Below are positions 38,001 through 49,000 of a DNA stretch of 64,000 bases, piece after piece. Position numbers and translations under genes: made by a program. The stretch comes from Paragonimus skrjabini miyazakii (Eukaryota > Platyhelminthes > Trematoda > Plagiorchiida > Troglotrematidae). Below the pieces are notes generated by a model that worked only from the letters and a program-made list of their open reading frames with translations, had not been told where the DNA came from and searched no databases. The stretch is taken from assembly GCA_014338405.1 (NCBI GenBank), contig JTDE01002059.1, positions 33,550 to 97,549 of the forward strand, read 5' to 3'. Numbering within the stretch: position 1 is the stretch's first letter; each line of letters opens with the position of its first letter.

Positions 38001-41000
38001 AAGAAGCAGAAGCATCATCAACATGTTTACATCTTTCATAACTATGGTGTTGACAAAAAGTTGCATACGTGAAAGCCGGGACAGAATGCTATTTTTTTCT
38101 TAAAATTTTGTTAGTAACATAATTCATTGGTTTTGTTCAATATTTATGTATTTTTCCACTGTTCCCCAAATTTCAATTTTCCAGAAAACCTTGAAGGTTA
38201 TGATTGCCTGATTTTGTTTTTATCCACAAATATGTATTTTATATTCGGGTGGGCTTTCCGTGTTATCATCATGACATTTTTGTTGGTTAATAGTAAATAA
38301 TTACTCACTATTATTATAAGTGATACTGATCATAGTAAAGTTTAGTTAGGGAGCTGTAAGTGAACGGTTCAAAAAAAAAGGAAGTGCTTCTTGTTACTAA
38401 TTAATTCAAGTTGGTGTCAGTTAATGATTCCTAGGGATACCACTTGTAGCGATTTGGCTGTGCGCTCCTAGTTACTGAAATATCATTGGCTTGATCTAAA
38501 TGATGCAGTTAACCAAATGAAAGCATGAATGCAATTACAACTTATAGGCGACAAGCGAATCACTGTGAAAAATGACCAAGTGGATGACGAAAATCAGACC
38601 AATAAGCGTATATTGTGAACTGTATTCTGCATTCTGTACTTATGATACGCTTTCTGTTTTAGTGAAAATTTATGTCCCCGTATGGTGACAATCACTCAGT
38701 CATACACTACTATTATTGGGAATTTATTGATCATTTTTTGCATACGTGAAATGTATTTTTTGGGATTATGACATAGCAAGTCAGCGCTGGCTCTAAAATA
38801 CAACATACAGAACATAGAACGCAACATCTTTCAGTATAGTATAGAAAAAATCACTTAGACAATGAGAATCAAACGCAACCCAGTTTAGCAACGGTTCAGT
38901 AGAGTTAGCAGTGCTATGATGACTAGAATTAAGCATATACTGAAGTCAACAAGTTGTAATGTAGGAAGAGAACTGTTGCTTCACTAAAAACTCAGTTTCA
39001 GCTTTGGCATATTTAGATAAACTGGTTACAAAGATGAATCATATTCATTTTCAGTGTTATTTTACAAATCATTGCTAAGAATGCACTCCGAGCACCAACG
39101 AACTTAAAGTAATCAACCTGAAAATGTTCACCTCTCACAATTATCTCAGATGTGATATCATCCTATTATCGTAATTGCTTTAGACGCTGTAACTAGTGGT
39201 GAGTTGATGCAATCGCTTCAGTAGTATAATTCGAATACTCGGAGGTATAAACTTCAGCCATGCAGAGTGGCCTAGGTTCAATTCGTATCGATTATTTCTA
39301 AATATCCGATAAAGTAGTTTTTGCAGTGAACTTTGTTATCGAGAGTGGCATCGTTTATCAGCTAGTAAGGTGTGTATCAAACGAACAATTTTACTTCCTT
39401 CCGTGTTGTCTTTTATATTCAACAGCAAGGAAGAATTTTCTTGAGGGTATGTAGTTAAATAATTAACAAAAATGAACCAACAAATAAGCTGTTCAATAGT
39501 TGAGTACAGTTTATCTTGTAACACACTCTATTGCAATTTTATTGAAGTATATCGATGAGGCAGTATTCAGCAATGCGGATGCAAATTGAAAACCATTTGG
39601 CATGAGAATTGGCATGTTTGATTACGTCAAGTGTGTAAATTCAAATTGACTAAGTTCTTGTCATTTTCATGTAATTGAGAATACGACTTTTTATTTGCCA
39701 CACGTTCACCATCGAGTTGAACAAAAATGATCTGCGGTAAAGTAAAGGGGTAGCCAATAAATAACAGAGTCAATTGAGATCAGCACGCGTACTGAATAAA
39801 GAAACGTTTGGTGAAACATAAAAATATTGCATTGATTTTAAACATTTCAGATGTGATGGCCACCGAAGAAGGTAAATTTAATTGCGATTTTGAGCAACCT
39901 TGATTGTGTTTACACTAGTGATTTCCAACAAAATGCCTGTTGTCATTATGGCTTGGCTCACACATAACGATTGAGAAAGGCCAACAGTAACATGTAAGAT
40001 GTCTTGCGCTTTAGCATTTTGTTCGCATTTCATGATTTACTTTTGCGAAATTAATATACACCTCATAGTGTGAGAGCAAGCATCTAGGCGAAATCAATCT
40101 AATCGGCCAGGTGACACAACCGGGGCGTATTCATTTACAAGAACATGAATGATAATGTCTGTGAGGCAAAATGGTGATATAAGTTTGAAGGGAGATAATT
40201 AGTTGATAATCCATACGGACTGAATGGAAGTGGTGTGATACGGTTCGAGAGTCTATACAGATCAAACAGGTTTCAAAAGATGCACAACGATTTACACTGA
40301 TTTAAAAGATAACGCAATATGGATTTCGGATGGAAAAGTGTGTTGCAATAGTTGTTAGATTGTATGAGGAATATGTTGGTGTGAAGCGTTCGGGTTTGGA
40401 AAAAATAGGAACATAAAATGGAATTGATTTTGAAACTTTTAGGCGCGACGGCTACCGAGGAAGGTAAATTCATTCTCGATATTGAGCACCCTTTATCATG
40501 TTTACACCAATGCTTTTCAACAAAATGCCTGCAGTTATAAGTGTATGGTCGTAAGAATAATGAACTTAAGAAAGTTTCCCCCAGGTTTGAATAGAAGTCC
40601 CTGGTTAAAACACCACAAGTGTTGTGCACGCACACAATTAATGATCAGATTAACAAACATACAGGGAGTTATCATAATCCAAATCAAACACCACTCATCC
40701 TTCATCTTCCACAATCAGAAGAGGATACATGTCTCGAGTTCCGCTCTTGTCAGGGCTCTCGGCCAGAATCTGCACTCCAGCTTTCGTATTCACGATTTCA
40801 GGGTGTTTACTCCGTTGCCAATAACCTCATAATACACATGACAAAGTGGATTTATTCAAACACTCAAACATAACTTCGTTGGATTAACGTTTAGTTTACT
40901 CAACCATTTCGAAAGAAGATAAACGAGAATAACTCCGTCGTGACTCCATCGCTCAGCGAGTAGAGTGCTTGCCGCTCGTATGCGGGCTATTTATCTTGCT

Positions 41001-42911
41001 GGTTCAACTTCAGGCAATGTCCAAGCTTTTCGCAATTGCATTTTCTCCTATTTTGAAGGAGTTCACTAGAACCACTGTCATACAACATTTGTAATTGTGG
41101 ACTTTGTCCATCGACAATTTGGTGAATTGAACTTTGGTGTAAATTATAATCATTCTGTAGAGCCGTCAAATAAGTAATATTGAGTTGACTTAAACACCCA
41201 CACATTTCCTTTTGTTGCCATTCATTGGGGTGAACAATTTTAGTTCAATCTCTTTCTTTGCAACTACACTATAATCTATGCACCATGGTACATTAAATGA
41301 AGAATACTTGACATGAATTAAGCACTTAACTAGCGACAAGTATATTGTAAGTGAGAATATGCCCGTGCTCGAGCAGATCAGGTCAATACGACTGGTCTAC
41401 TGATTTGGCGTTTTCGAGAACTGCAAGTAGTAATTCTCTCCTCGGCACACACAGACAATGATAGAATTTTACCGAACGAACCAAAAGATGTGTGCTAAGA
41501 TTCATACTCCGGTGTAATGACAGTGTATTACTATTCTAGACACATTAATTTATCAACTTACACATGATTTGGTCCGTACCCCACAAAGACTGCGTAATCA
41601 TATGCGATGCTAATTACTGCAGATATTCACAATTAATAATGAAGTTTACGTCCAAAGTGTGCTGAAATACATAACTATCTATCGTGTATACTCAATAAAT
41701 AACATTCATGGTTTGCACCTAATCCTGTCGCTGAATTTCCTGGTTCTCTTATTTCTCACTTCTATTTCTGTTCAATTTCCCAGTCACAATTTTGTGAAGC
41801 CGCATTCTGTTTTCTGCAGTTATCGTGTTACTCCTTTTTCGTTGAATGCCTGTTTATACCGGATTCTGTTTCTTGCCGTGTACTTCCGCTGTGCATGTTC
41901 TTCTTATCACAGCAGATGTTTTAGTTCAATTTACATTGTGTCATCATCTGTTGCCATGTTACAAATCATCAAATGTTTTCAGTTTGAGTTAACAGTCTAT
42001 TCTGCAATCATTCGAAAATTATAGTTAGACTATAAACCTAACTTGATATGCCAATCCGCACAGTTTTAAACTAACTAGCCGAGCACTGGATCTGCGCAAA
42101 TAAACATATTTCTTCAATATGTCTCTAATCAATATCGTTCTTTAGTCAGCATCAAGGAAGAAATAGGTGAGTACATGACATTTTAATCAAGGAATAAATA
42201 TTCGTCTGAAATGTCGCCCACATCAACAAACTGAACAAAAGTAGTAAAGTTTCTGGCAGAGCACATTCCCCTTTTCATGACCTGTGGCTGCCTGCCGCAT
42301 GCGAGGTGAAACTTGATTCAAGAATAATAGACATACCTTGGTTAGAAATTCAAAATTTAAAATTTGACAACCATATAATAGAAACTCGCTTTAGTACAGG
42401 TTTTTTTTACGACTTTCTTATACCTTCTAGAGCCAAAATCGTTTGAAGAAGGTTTGTTCTATTGATACTCAACACTTCCCAAGTTGGCCTGATGAAATCT
42501 CACATGAACGCTGTGAACACTCTCAATTTCTGAATGTTACACTAAGTTCCTTGTTTCAAAGTTGGCAACGACTAGTATTTCCAAACAATTACAAATTCGT
42601 AACAGCCTATTTTGGTCGGAGCACTATTAACTTAGCTACACCATTCTGACTGTAAACGCAAGACGCATTTCATAAGTACTGGTCTGAAAATATCAACACT
42701 ACAATCTGTCCCATTTTTCTCATTGTCGTGATGAAGTTGTGACCGTTATTTTTCTCTAGTTCATGAGTTCTTCTTGCATGACTGTCAGACTAATATTATG
42801 TATATAATTCCGTGCAACTCTAAACAGACCATCTACTTTGAATACTGTAATCTTCCGATGTGCACATATGACTATAAGAAAACTGCAACTGGGAGAGGAA
42901 TACCCATGTAG
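34950..42911 (+). CDS. MEG-A: secreted micro-exon gene, 10 exons, 120 residues
   Basis: Proposed exons are 34,950–35,019; 36,095–36,103; 37,178–37,198; 38,185–38,196; 39,184–39,198; 39,851–39,871; 40,443–40,463; 42,146–42,166; 42,431–42,451; 42,760–42,911. Together they give 363 nt with no internal stop. Exon 1 encodes a signal peptide. The eight internal exons are 9–21 nt, all multiples of three and all split codons after the first base. The last exon encodes 50 residues with four Cys. This architecture is that of the micro-exon genes known from schistosomes and other flukes, whose products are secreted, often by oesophageal or gland cells (family knowledge). The mature chain is acidic in the middle, with 'EE' at the end of five segments. 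I do not recognise a specific MEG family. Transcript data are absent, so exon inclusion is inferred. Confidence 0.75.
35509..35568 (+). CDS. possible optional 60-nt exon of MEG-A
   Basis: A good acceptor (gctacttgttcacttcag) is followed by 60 nt open in phase 1 (hydrophobic, with SVILLLQYTW) up to a weak GTGGAC donor. If the donor is ignored, the frame stays open for 28 codons to a TAA, so it might also be an alternative last exon. The weak donor keeps confidence low. Confidence 0.2.
36095..36103 (+). CDS. MEG-A microexon, 9 nt (ALN)
   Basis: The sequence ctcttaatg sits between a pyrimidine-rich acceptor ending ttggcag and a consensus GTGAGT donor. In phase 1 it adds Ala-Leu-Asn. Strong donor and right phase. 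Confidence 0.7.
36852..36872 (+). CDS. possible 21-nt microexon of MEG-A
   Basis: Twenty-one nt after ttttag and before GTGAGC, open in phase 1 (GLSTRCS). The acceptor tract is short and the exon ends in C instead of the usual G, so it is optional at best and left out of the main model. Confidence 0.3.
37178..37198 (+). CDS. MEG-A microexon, 21 nt (GEIAKTK)
   Basis: A very good acceptor (ctctgtacataccttttag) is followed by 21 nt open in phase 1 and a GTAGGT donor. It ends in A, so the next codon becomes AAA with the 38,185 exon. Confidence 0.6.
38185..38196 (+). CDS. MEG-A microexon, 12 nt (NLE)
   Basis: The sequence aaaaccttgaag follows the strong acceptor caaatttcaattttccag. It ends in GAAG like the other MEG-A exons, but its donor GTTATG is only fair. 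Confidence 0.55.
39184..39198 (+). CDS. MEG-A microexon, 15 nt (DAVTS)
   Basis: Fifteen nt between cgtaattgctttag and a perfect GTGAGT, open in phase 1 as D-A-V-T-S. Confidence 0.7.
39210..39290 (+). repeat. tRNA-like sequence in a MEG-A intron
   Basis: A-box-like tcgcttcagtag (39,213–39,224) and B-box-like ggttcaattcg (39,275–39,285) at tRNA-like spacing suggest a tRNA-derived SINE remnant. The flanking sequence does not fold into a clean cloverleaf by eye. Confidence 0.3.
39851..39871 (+). CDS. MEG-A microexon, 21 nt (DVMATEE), duplicated
   Basis: Twenty-one nt between ttttaaacatttcag and GTAAAT, encoding D-V-M-A-T-E-E in phase 1. This exon and about 110 nt of following intron are clearly related to 40,443 and its intron (shared 'gtaaatt', 'gtttacac', 'caacaaaatgcctg'). 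Confidence 0.8.
40443..40463 (+). CDS. MEG-A microexon, 21 nt (GATATEE), duplicate of the previous
   Basis: Twenty-one nt after gaaacttttag and before GTAAAT. It differs from the 39,851 exon at several positions but keeps length, phase and the ATEE end. Confidence 0.8.
40942..41020 (+). repeat. tRNA-derived SINE-like sequence in a MEG-A intron
   Basis: A-box tcgctcagcgag at 40,949–40,960 and B-box ggttcaacttc at 41,001–41,011, with spacing as in tRNA genes. It lacks clear acceptor-stem pairing, so a SINE head is more likely than a working tRNA gene. Confidence 0.4.
42146..42166 (+). CDS. MEG-A microexon, 21 nt (VSIKEEI)
   Basis: Twenty-one nt between aatatcgttctttag and the perfect donor GTGAGT, open in phase 1. 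It carries an internal EE like its neighbours. Confidence 0.8.
   Translation, partial: SASRKK
42431..42451 (+). CDS. MEG-A microexon, 21 nt (EPKSFEE)
   Basis: Twenty-one nt after tttcttataccttctag, ending GAAGAAG|GTTTGT. Phase 1, E-P-K-S-F-E-E. The tight pyrimidine tract supports the acceptor; the donor is fair. Confidence 0.75.
42760..42911 (+). CDS. MEG-A last exon, 50 residues with four cysteines
   Basis: After the excellent acceptor gaccgttatttttctctag the phase-1 frame stays open for 50 codons to TAG at 42,909–42,911. It encodes four Cys (in HDCQ, IPCN, EYCN, PMCT), many Tyr/Phe and a basic end (YDYKKTATGRG). Four Cys in a secreted protein suggest two disulphides. I do not recognise a family. 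No AATAAA follows before the next gene starts at 43,034; the first one is at 43,695. Confidence 0.75.
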
Positions 42912-43033
42912 GTGCAACTGTTAAACGGTGTTCTGTCAAGCGTTTTCCGCGAATGGGTACTAGATCTCACCAGTCGTTATAGTGAGTGTCCACACATTTG
43001 ATTTCAAAACCTATCAATCAGTACTTCACTCAA

Positions 43034-43079
43034 ATGAATATCATTGTAGTCCTGTTATGTATACTCGACCTATTGGTTG
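43034..43079 (+). CDS. MEG-B exon 1: signal peptide
   Basis: Forty-six coding nt from ATG to GTTG|GTAAGT. MNIIVVLLCILDLLV is a compact hydrophobic signal sequence. It ends in phase 1, as in MEG-A, and the donor is perfect. It lies 122 bp after the MEG-A stop. No TATA box is seen at the expected distance, so it may instead be an internal promoter or alternative start of one larger locus. Confidence 0.8.
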
Positions 43080-46000
43080 GTAAGTAACAGGAGTTCAACA
43101 GCCTGACTCTCACAATATAGATAGCAAAACTTTCAGTTCATCACTATGGCAACTTTGGTAAACAATTATCACACGTAAATGTGTTGTGTTAAGCATCATA
43201 ATGGGATGCTTACGACAAGCTTGTTCACCGGACATACTTTTGACAAATTCCAATGGTCAATTCACCGTTTTTCAATTTTCAATATATGTCAATAGCCAAC
43301 ATGACACTTTGTCCAAAGCACTGAGAACGCTGGAATAACAAACCATAGAAGCGTAGAAGCGCAAATGAGGGCGGAGTGCTTTTTGTTTTCCGGATGGACT
43401 AAACCGATGACGAAAACTTGATCAAGGTTATACTCATTCTTTCTCGTACTAAGCATAAGCCTTACAACCTTCTTTTCATTGGCCGTTTTATTTCTCTAAC
43501 ATATTACATAGAAAGTCAACTACAGCTAAGTAACTCTTGTGAGCTCTTCATTATTACCATTCCAAACAAATGCTACGGGATAAAGGCGAGGTGATCAAAC
43601 AGACCAACTGAAACAGTCGAGACTGTGGGATGACATAATTGCTCGTACGAGGCTAAGGAAATGTCGTTTACATTATTATCTTTGATTGTGTTTGGAATAA
43701 ATATATTCTGAGAATATTCTTTCAGAGCAATCCACTAACCAACCTCAACCAGACACGGAAATAGAAATCCTTCAACCAAATCAGTCATCACTTAATGTCC
43801 ACCAGTCTGTCCCATTGTTTAACATTATAGAAGGTGACCTAATTACGCACCAATCAGTCCACCATGTGTAACTCACTCATCGAGCGTTCTGATGTTTACC
43901 ATTTAAGAAATGGTTTGCAAACAAACAAAATGAATTAGATGAACTATGAAGCATGAAGTGTCAAACTAAATATTAACACCTCAGGGTTCAGCATATAAAC
44001 CGTAATTATCTCAGTATATGACACGCATCGTCATACCGTCACCAAACAAGGTGGTAACGGTATTCATTCTCTAACGTACTGAGTTTACATACTTCTTTTT
44101 TCTAGTGTATACGAAATTGAAAACCGGTAAGCAGGCAACGGTGTTTAAGAGCCTTGAATACGTGGTTGGGGCTTGGAACGGTCGAATCGTACTAACCAGC
44201 GCATGTTAAAATATGATAGTTTCACATTGATTACCAACAAAAACCTAGTTCAACCGCAGTGTCTGACTTGGAGAGTGTGATCAGAACGAAGGCTTTGACA
44301 TAGTTCGTGCAATTATTTGTAACACTCAGCTGAGTTCGTAATACATCTATACATATATCACGCAGTCTGGCTATCAGCCATACTATCATACATATTAGCC
44401 AAACACATATGTAGTAACTGACGCAATAAATGATGTTTTGGATAAATCGATGTCCCATAATGTACATGATGATATATGATATGTTACTGAAGTATGTTTA
44501 AAAAGCTTGCTACAATTGCGTCTGCCATGTGAGGCCACTCATGTATCTACGAGGTTCATAACGATCATTTATTTCACTAACCAAATCAAGCCTGAAGAGC
44601 TTTCCCTGAAATGCAATAGAATAGAAGAGAGATGTTTGTCAATGTATTCTCCCGTTTAATTACGTAGATAAACATTTCTGCGTACAGTTGTAAATCTTAA
44701 GGCATTTGTAACAGGCGCTTATCTAGTACTTCGACGTTAGTCTAGTTGGACCAACCGACAGACGTTGCGCACTGTTAGTTTTTAACTAATAGGACCCATC
44801 TATTACCTAAACGTCTAAATACTTCTCAGTGAACATTCCAATTACAAGCAGACTTTTACATCTGGAAACCCCTTACTTGGGTAGTGTTTTTTCCTATACA
44901 CCTGAAAGTCCTTCGTCATATCTAACAGTGAAGAGAGTATGGGGGAAGTGAAGAGTCACTCAATCAAGTCGACACATTCTGCGAATGAATTCGCGCAAGA
45001 ATTGCAAATCATGGCTAACTTAAACCGTCCAAACGGCTTAAAAGTACAATCAAATCTCGCAAAAGTACACAACCCTGACTTTGCAGTGCTCACCATCTAC
45101 AAAACTTGTAAAATCTATCGCAAACGTTTTCTTATCTAGCAAAAGAATCAGGCTTCTCAGCCGGTAAGATTTAATTACATCGACTGACATATGTTACTTG
45201 TGTAAACAGTTAACTTAGTGATATGACATTCATGTGAATACGTTCGGTATGCAATAGCTGATTTCACACCTGATATCCGTATGCCAGCAATGTTCTAAAG
45301 TACCAAAAAACGTTCTCCATGAAACATGATAGAAATAACTACGAGAAGTTAAAACCAGATGGATATTACCGTAAGACGATCGCGTCAGTTTCATTGCCTA
45401 TTACGTAGTTCGCTAACCTGATGTCTAAGCGGATCTCTTAAATGAATGAACACTTTATAATTACCCAAATAGTTGTTCAATTAACTTTCAATCCAACTGC
45501 CTTTTACACTTTACCGTAATTCGGAAGGCTTTATTCGCTATTCGTTGCTCGCCAATCTCCAGTTTGTAACGGTGAACATATCACAGTATACAAGACAGCA
45601 ATGAGCCTATGGTGTCAGGAGTACGAACATATTCCTCAACATACACAACCGTAGGCATCCAGTAGAGATCGACATACACTCTATGATACGTGAACCGGTT
45701 CAGCTCCTTCTCATTCCAAAAATAAACGAAATTGAAGTATTACTGTAACAGTCCAGTCTGCAGGCGAATCCGTGGGCATCTTTTACGTGGTAAAGCGAAC
45801 AGTCGATAAAACATTAATTGGAATTGTCCAGGCTCTCGGAGTAGCTTCACCGTTCAGCTGTTAGACCACATGCGCGTGTGGCATGCAGTTCCTGCCTCTG
45901 GCTGAAATCAAGTTGATGGCCACAATTTTCACAAATAGTTCGCCTTCTAATAATCACCTGCACTCCGCTACCAACTACAATTACCGGAGTGACAACAGAA

Positions 46001-49000
46001 CCTATCACTAGTGTCTCGGCTTTAAGTTCAATACATAACTGACGCTTCTGTTTCAGTCTACGGATGTCAGTATCATAATTCAATGCCACACCCTTTTACT
46101 ACGTCACTGTCAATGAAGTACCGACTAGATACTTGTTACTTAAAGTTTGTGGAGAGGTGTGCCATTTACATATCATATTTGCTGCCTAATTGTAATAAGT
46201 GAACACTGGTTCATGCCAAACAGATTGTGTGTTGACGAAGTAAACCGACCAGTCTATTTCTATATGCTAGATACCGTAGCGGAATCTTAGTAACAGTAAT
46301 GGCAAATAACCATCACTCGAAAGAAATTTCTGAAGATCATCCCCGGGTTACACTAGTGCAAATTCCTAAGTGTAGTTTTTATCCTTGATGAATAGTTCCC
46401 TCCAGTCAGCTTTTATCACTCACATTTTATCCTACATTATTAAGCGTCTATAATCAAACGCGGTACGTTTTCTCGTGCAATTATGTCTACAAAGTCGATC
46501 CCTTGCTTCCAGTGAAACCTAAATTTAACCACACCTGACCTGTAATTCAATCTTGTGAATAGGTAGCACTGTTAGTATATGGAATGTAATCCGTTCAACT
46601 TTGTATATGTCGTTTAAATTAAGTGGCATAACATTGACTCCCATACTCAATAGAGACAATTATGCGATAGATCTTCCCCGTTCATCGAAAGATAGATTCA
46701 GTGAAAGGCAACAAATCAGAGTAGACGTAGTCGTCATAATGCCCCTCTTAGAACTTCCAATATTTCGAGAACAGATTGTTGCACCCGAAATAAAGTACAA
46801 AACTTACTAACGATCTTTTGTGGTCTAGATTTAAAAGACAGCTGCGCGTTAAGCATGCTTAACCTGTATCACGGCACAATGTTGGCTTGCGTCTTACGAA
46901 ACCGATAAGCTCATGCCATAGCCACTGTATTTGGTAAGTTAACAGTGATTAGGAAATAGTATAGTTGGGAGATAATTTTCACTATGGGCTCATTTCACAA
47001 ATTCTCGTCAGCTGCCCAGATGTGACTAGAGTGAAACCAAATCAAGAAGAATAAACGGAAGGAACGACAGGACGATTCGCACTGGATCGTGATTCACACA
47101 CTCGGCTGAACTCATGGCAAGCACAGATTGAAGATCATTTAGTTTTGTGTCTGTTAAACTGACTGTCAACGGCTGAGTTAGGAGCTTTCATCAGGACCTT
47201 AAACAAAGATGCGATATTGACACTATTGCTGTGGCCTGTAAGTGTCTTGTAATGGACGAATCGGTGATTCTTTCTCGTACAATCTCACCCAATAAATTAA
47301 AACGTCTGTTCGAAATTGTGCTCGCAGATTATGCTAAAACGGTTTTAAACAGCCATATTGTTAGCTCATGGTATGGCGAAACATCCATTGCTTAAAATCA
47401 GGGTCAAGAAGAACATCCCAAATTGGTTCACAGTTGAACTGACGTACCTGCCATTGACTCGCATTCAGCGAGGAAGAAACATCGTTTCGTTTATAACAAG
47501 ACACTTACAGACCACAGGCAATAGTGTCAATATCGCATCTTTGTTTAAGATCTTGATAAACGTTTCCGGTTCATGAACACCCATGTATATCGAAGCGTTG
47601 TTGATCAGCCGTCGACAGCCATTTCCACTGCACACCCGTTTGTAACGACGACAGTCTCTCAAGAATGCTTGATGGACACTTGAAAATGTTTTGTGGACGT
47701 TGATCGATGTTATCTTGATGATCCACAGGCTGAATGATTCTATTACTTTGGTGTTTCATGCAGCCAGTGGTGAGTTTCAATTCCAATTTTCTGATTCCAA
47801 CTTCCTGTTGATCATCTTCCGTTGGTTGTTTCAAACTGAATTCTGCAAACTTTATTGATAAATTCTATCTTTGACCTAGTTTGAAACTCAGGAGGTTTTA
47901 TCCGAACTGGTGATAATTCGATGGAAAATATCTGGTCCAGAATGGACCGAGTTGTTTGAAAGTTAGGATTTAACGTGAATTCGAACTTGCGGCGAAATTG
48001 ACGAACACCCTTCCGGTCGAGCTAGGCAGACACATCAAGAGCTCAGAGAGTTTAACATTCCAACTTCGATGTAACGAACTCACTGTCTGAGATACAATCC
48101 GTTAAGTAATCCAGGGTTTCAACTGTCTCTACAGGATTATTCAAGCAGTCCCCGTCGACACCCACAATAACACAGTTGAACAGTTGGAACGTATCATTGA
48201 CCATCTGCTCCAGTTGTGGCTGTCGTAACTGAACATATGGCGGATTTCATATGAGAGAGTTGGATCAGTGGTTAACAGATTTCCTTCATGGGCTTAGCTC
48301 CGTTGCTCAACTGGTAAAGCGCTTACCGCATTTGTGAATGTTGTTACTGTCGCTAGTCCTTTAAATGAACTAATGGGCTAATCTATTCGTTTGGCACCCA
48401 CTTATTTGCTTTTACTAATGTTTTTCGCATTGGTGTCACTCCAGGCTTTTGTTCGCATTTGCGAAACTCAATTTGAGATTAAGTATAGATAAATGCACCT
48501 ACGAGTCCCAGTGAAACGCCATGGAAAATGGCTTGCGCCTTGCACAATTACTAAGCTTAGAGGAGCGATATCGGTGGAAAGGCGCCGATAGAACTAAATG
48601 TGAGTAGCGAAATAATGACGATGGCTTAGGCAAGTTCTTCCCTCAACAGTGAGCATTTATTCTATGTGATAGCAGCTCATGAGGAGAAAGAGAGAGAGTA
48701 AGATTAACCTGATAATTCCGTATTTACTCACATAACAAATTCACTCGTACCATGTTTTGTGAACTCGAAGTTGTGCCCCAGTGTTTCATTTGAGTTTCGG
48801 TAACTCCCTGAAGTTCTGTGGCACATTCAGGCTTTCAGTGATGTACTTTGTTGTTATTTATTTTCAAACTAACTAATGCTCGATAATGCCGTTGAAGACA
48901 CAACACTAGACAGCCTAGTTTGTGCAACCTGTCTCCGCTGTTGACCAAACGAAACTGAGAATTTGCCAGTCCAGCTTAAATCGAGCATGATGGCAAACAT

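Noticed and set aside
38548..38564. 17-nt candidate exon before GTGAAA
   Set aside because: Length not divisible by three and weak donor.
39151..39171. 21-nt candidate exon ending in GTAATT, just before the 39,184 exon
   Set aside because: Open and in phase, but the next acceptor lies within 13 nt, leaving no room for an intron; this is the tract of the 39,184 acceptor.
44939..45139. 66-codon open frame
   Set aside because: Out of phase with the exon chain, no signal peptide or family motif; the frame ends exactly at the acceptor of the 45,140 exon by chance.
45847..46089. 80-codon minus-strand frame with hydrophobic middle
   Set aside because: No recognised family or splice partner; inside a MEG-B intron and plausibly random.
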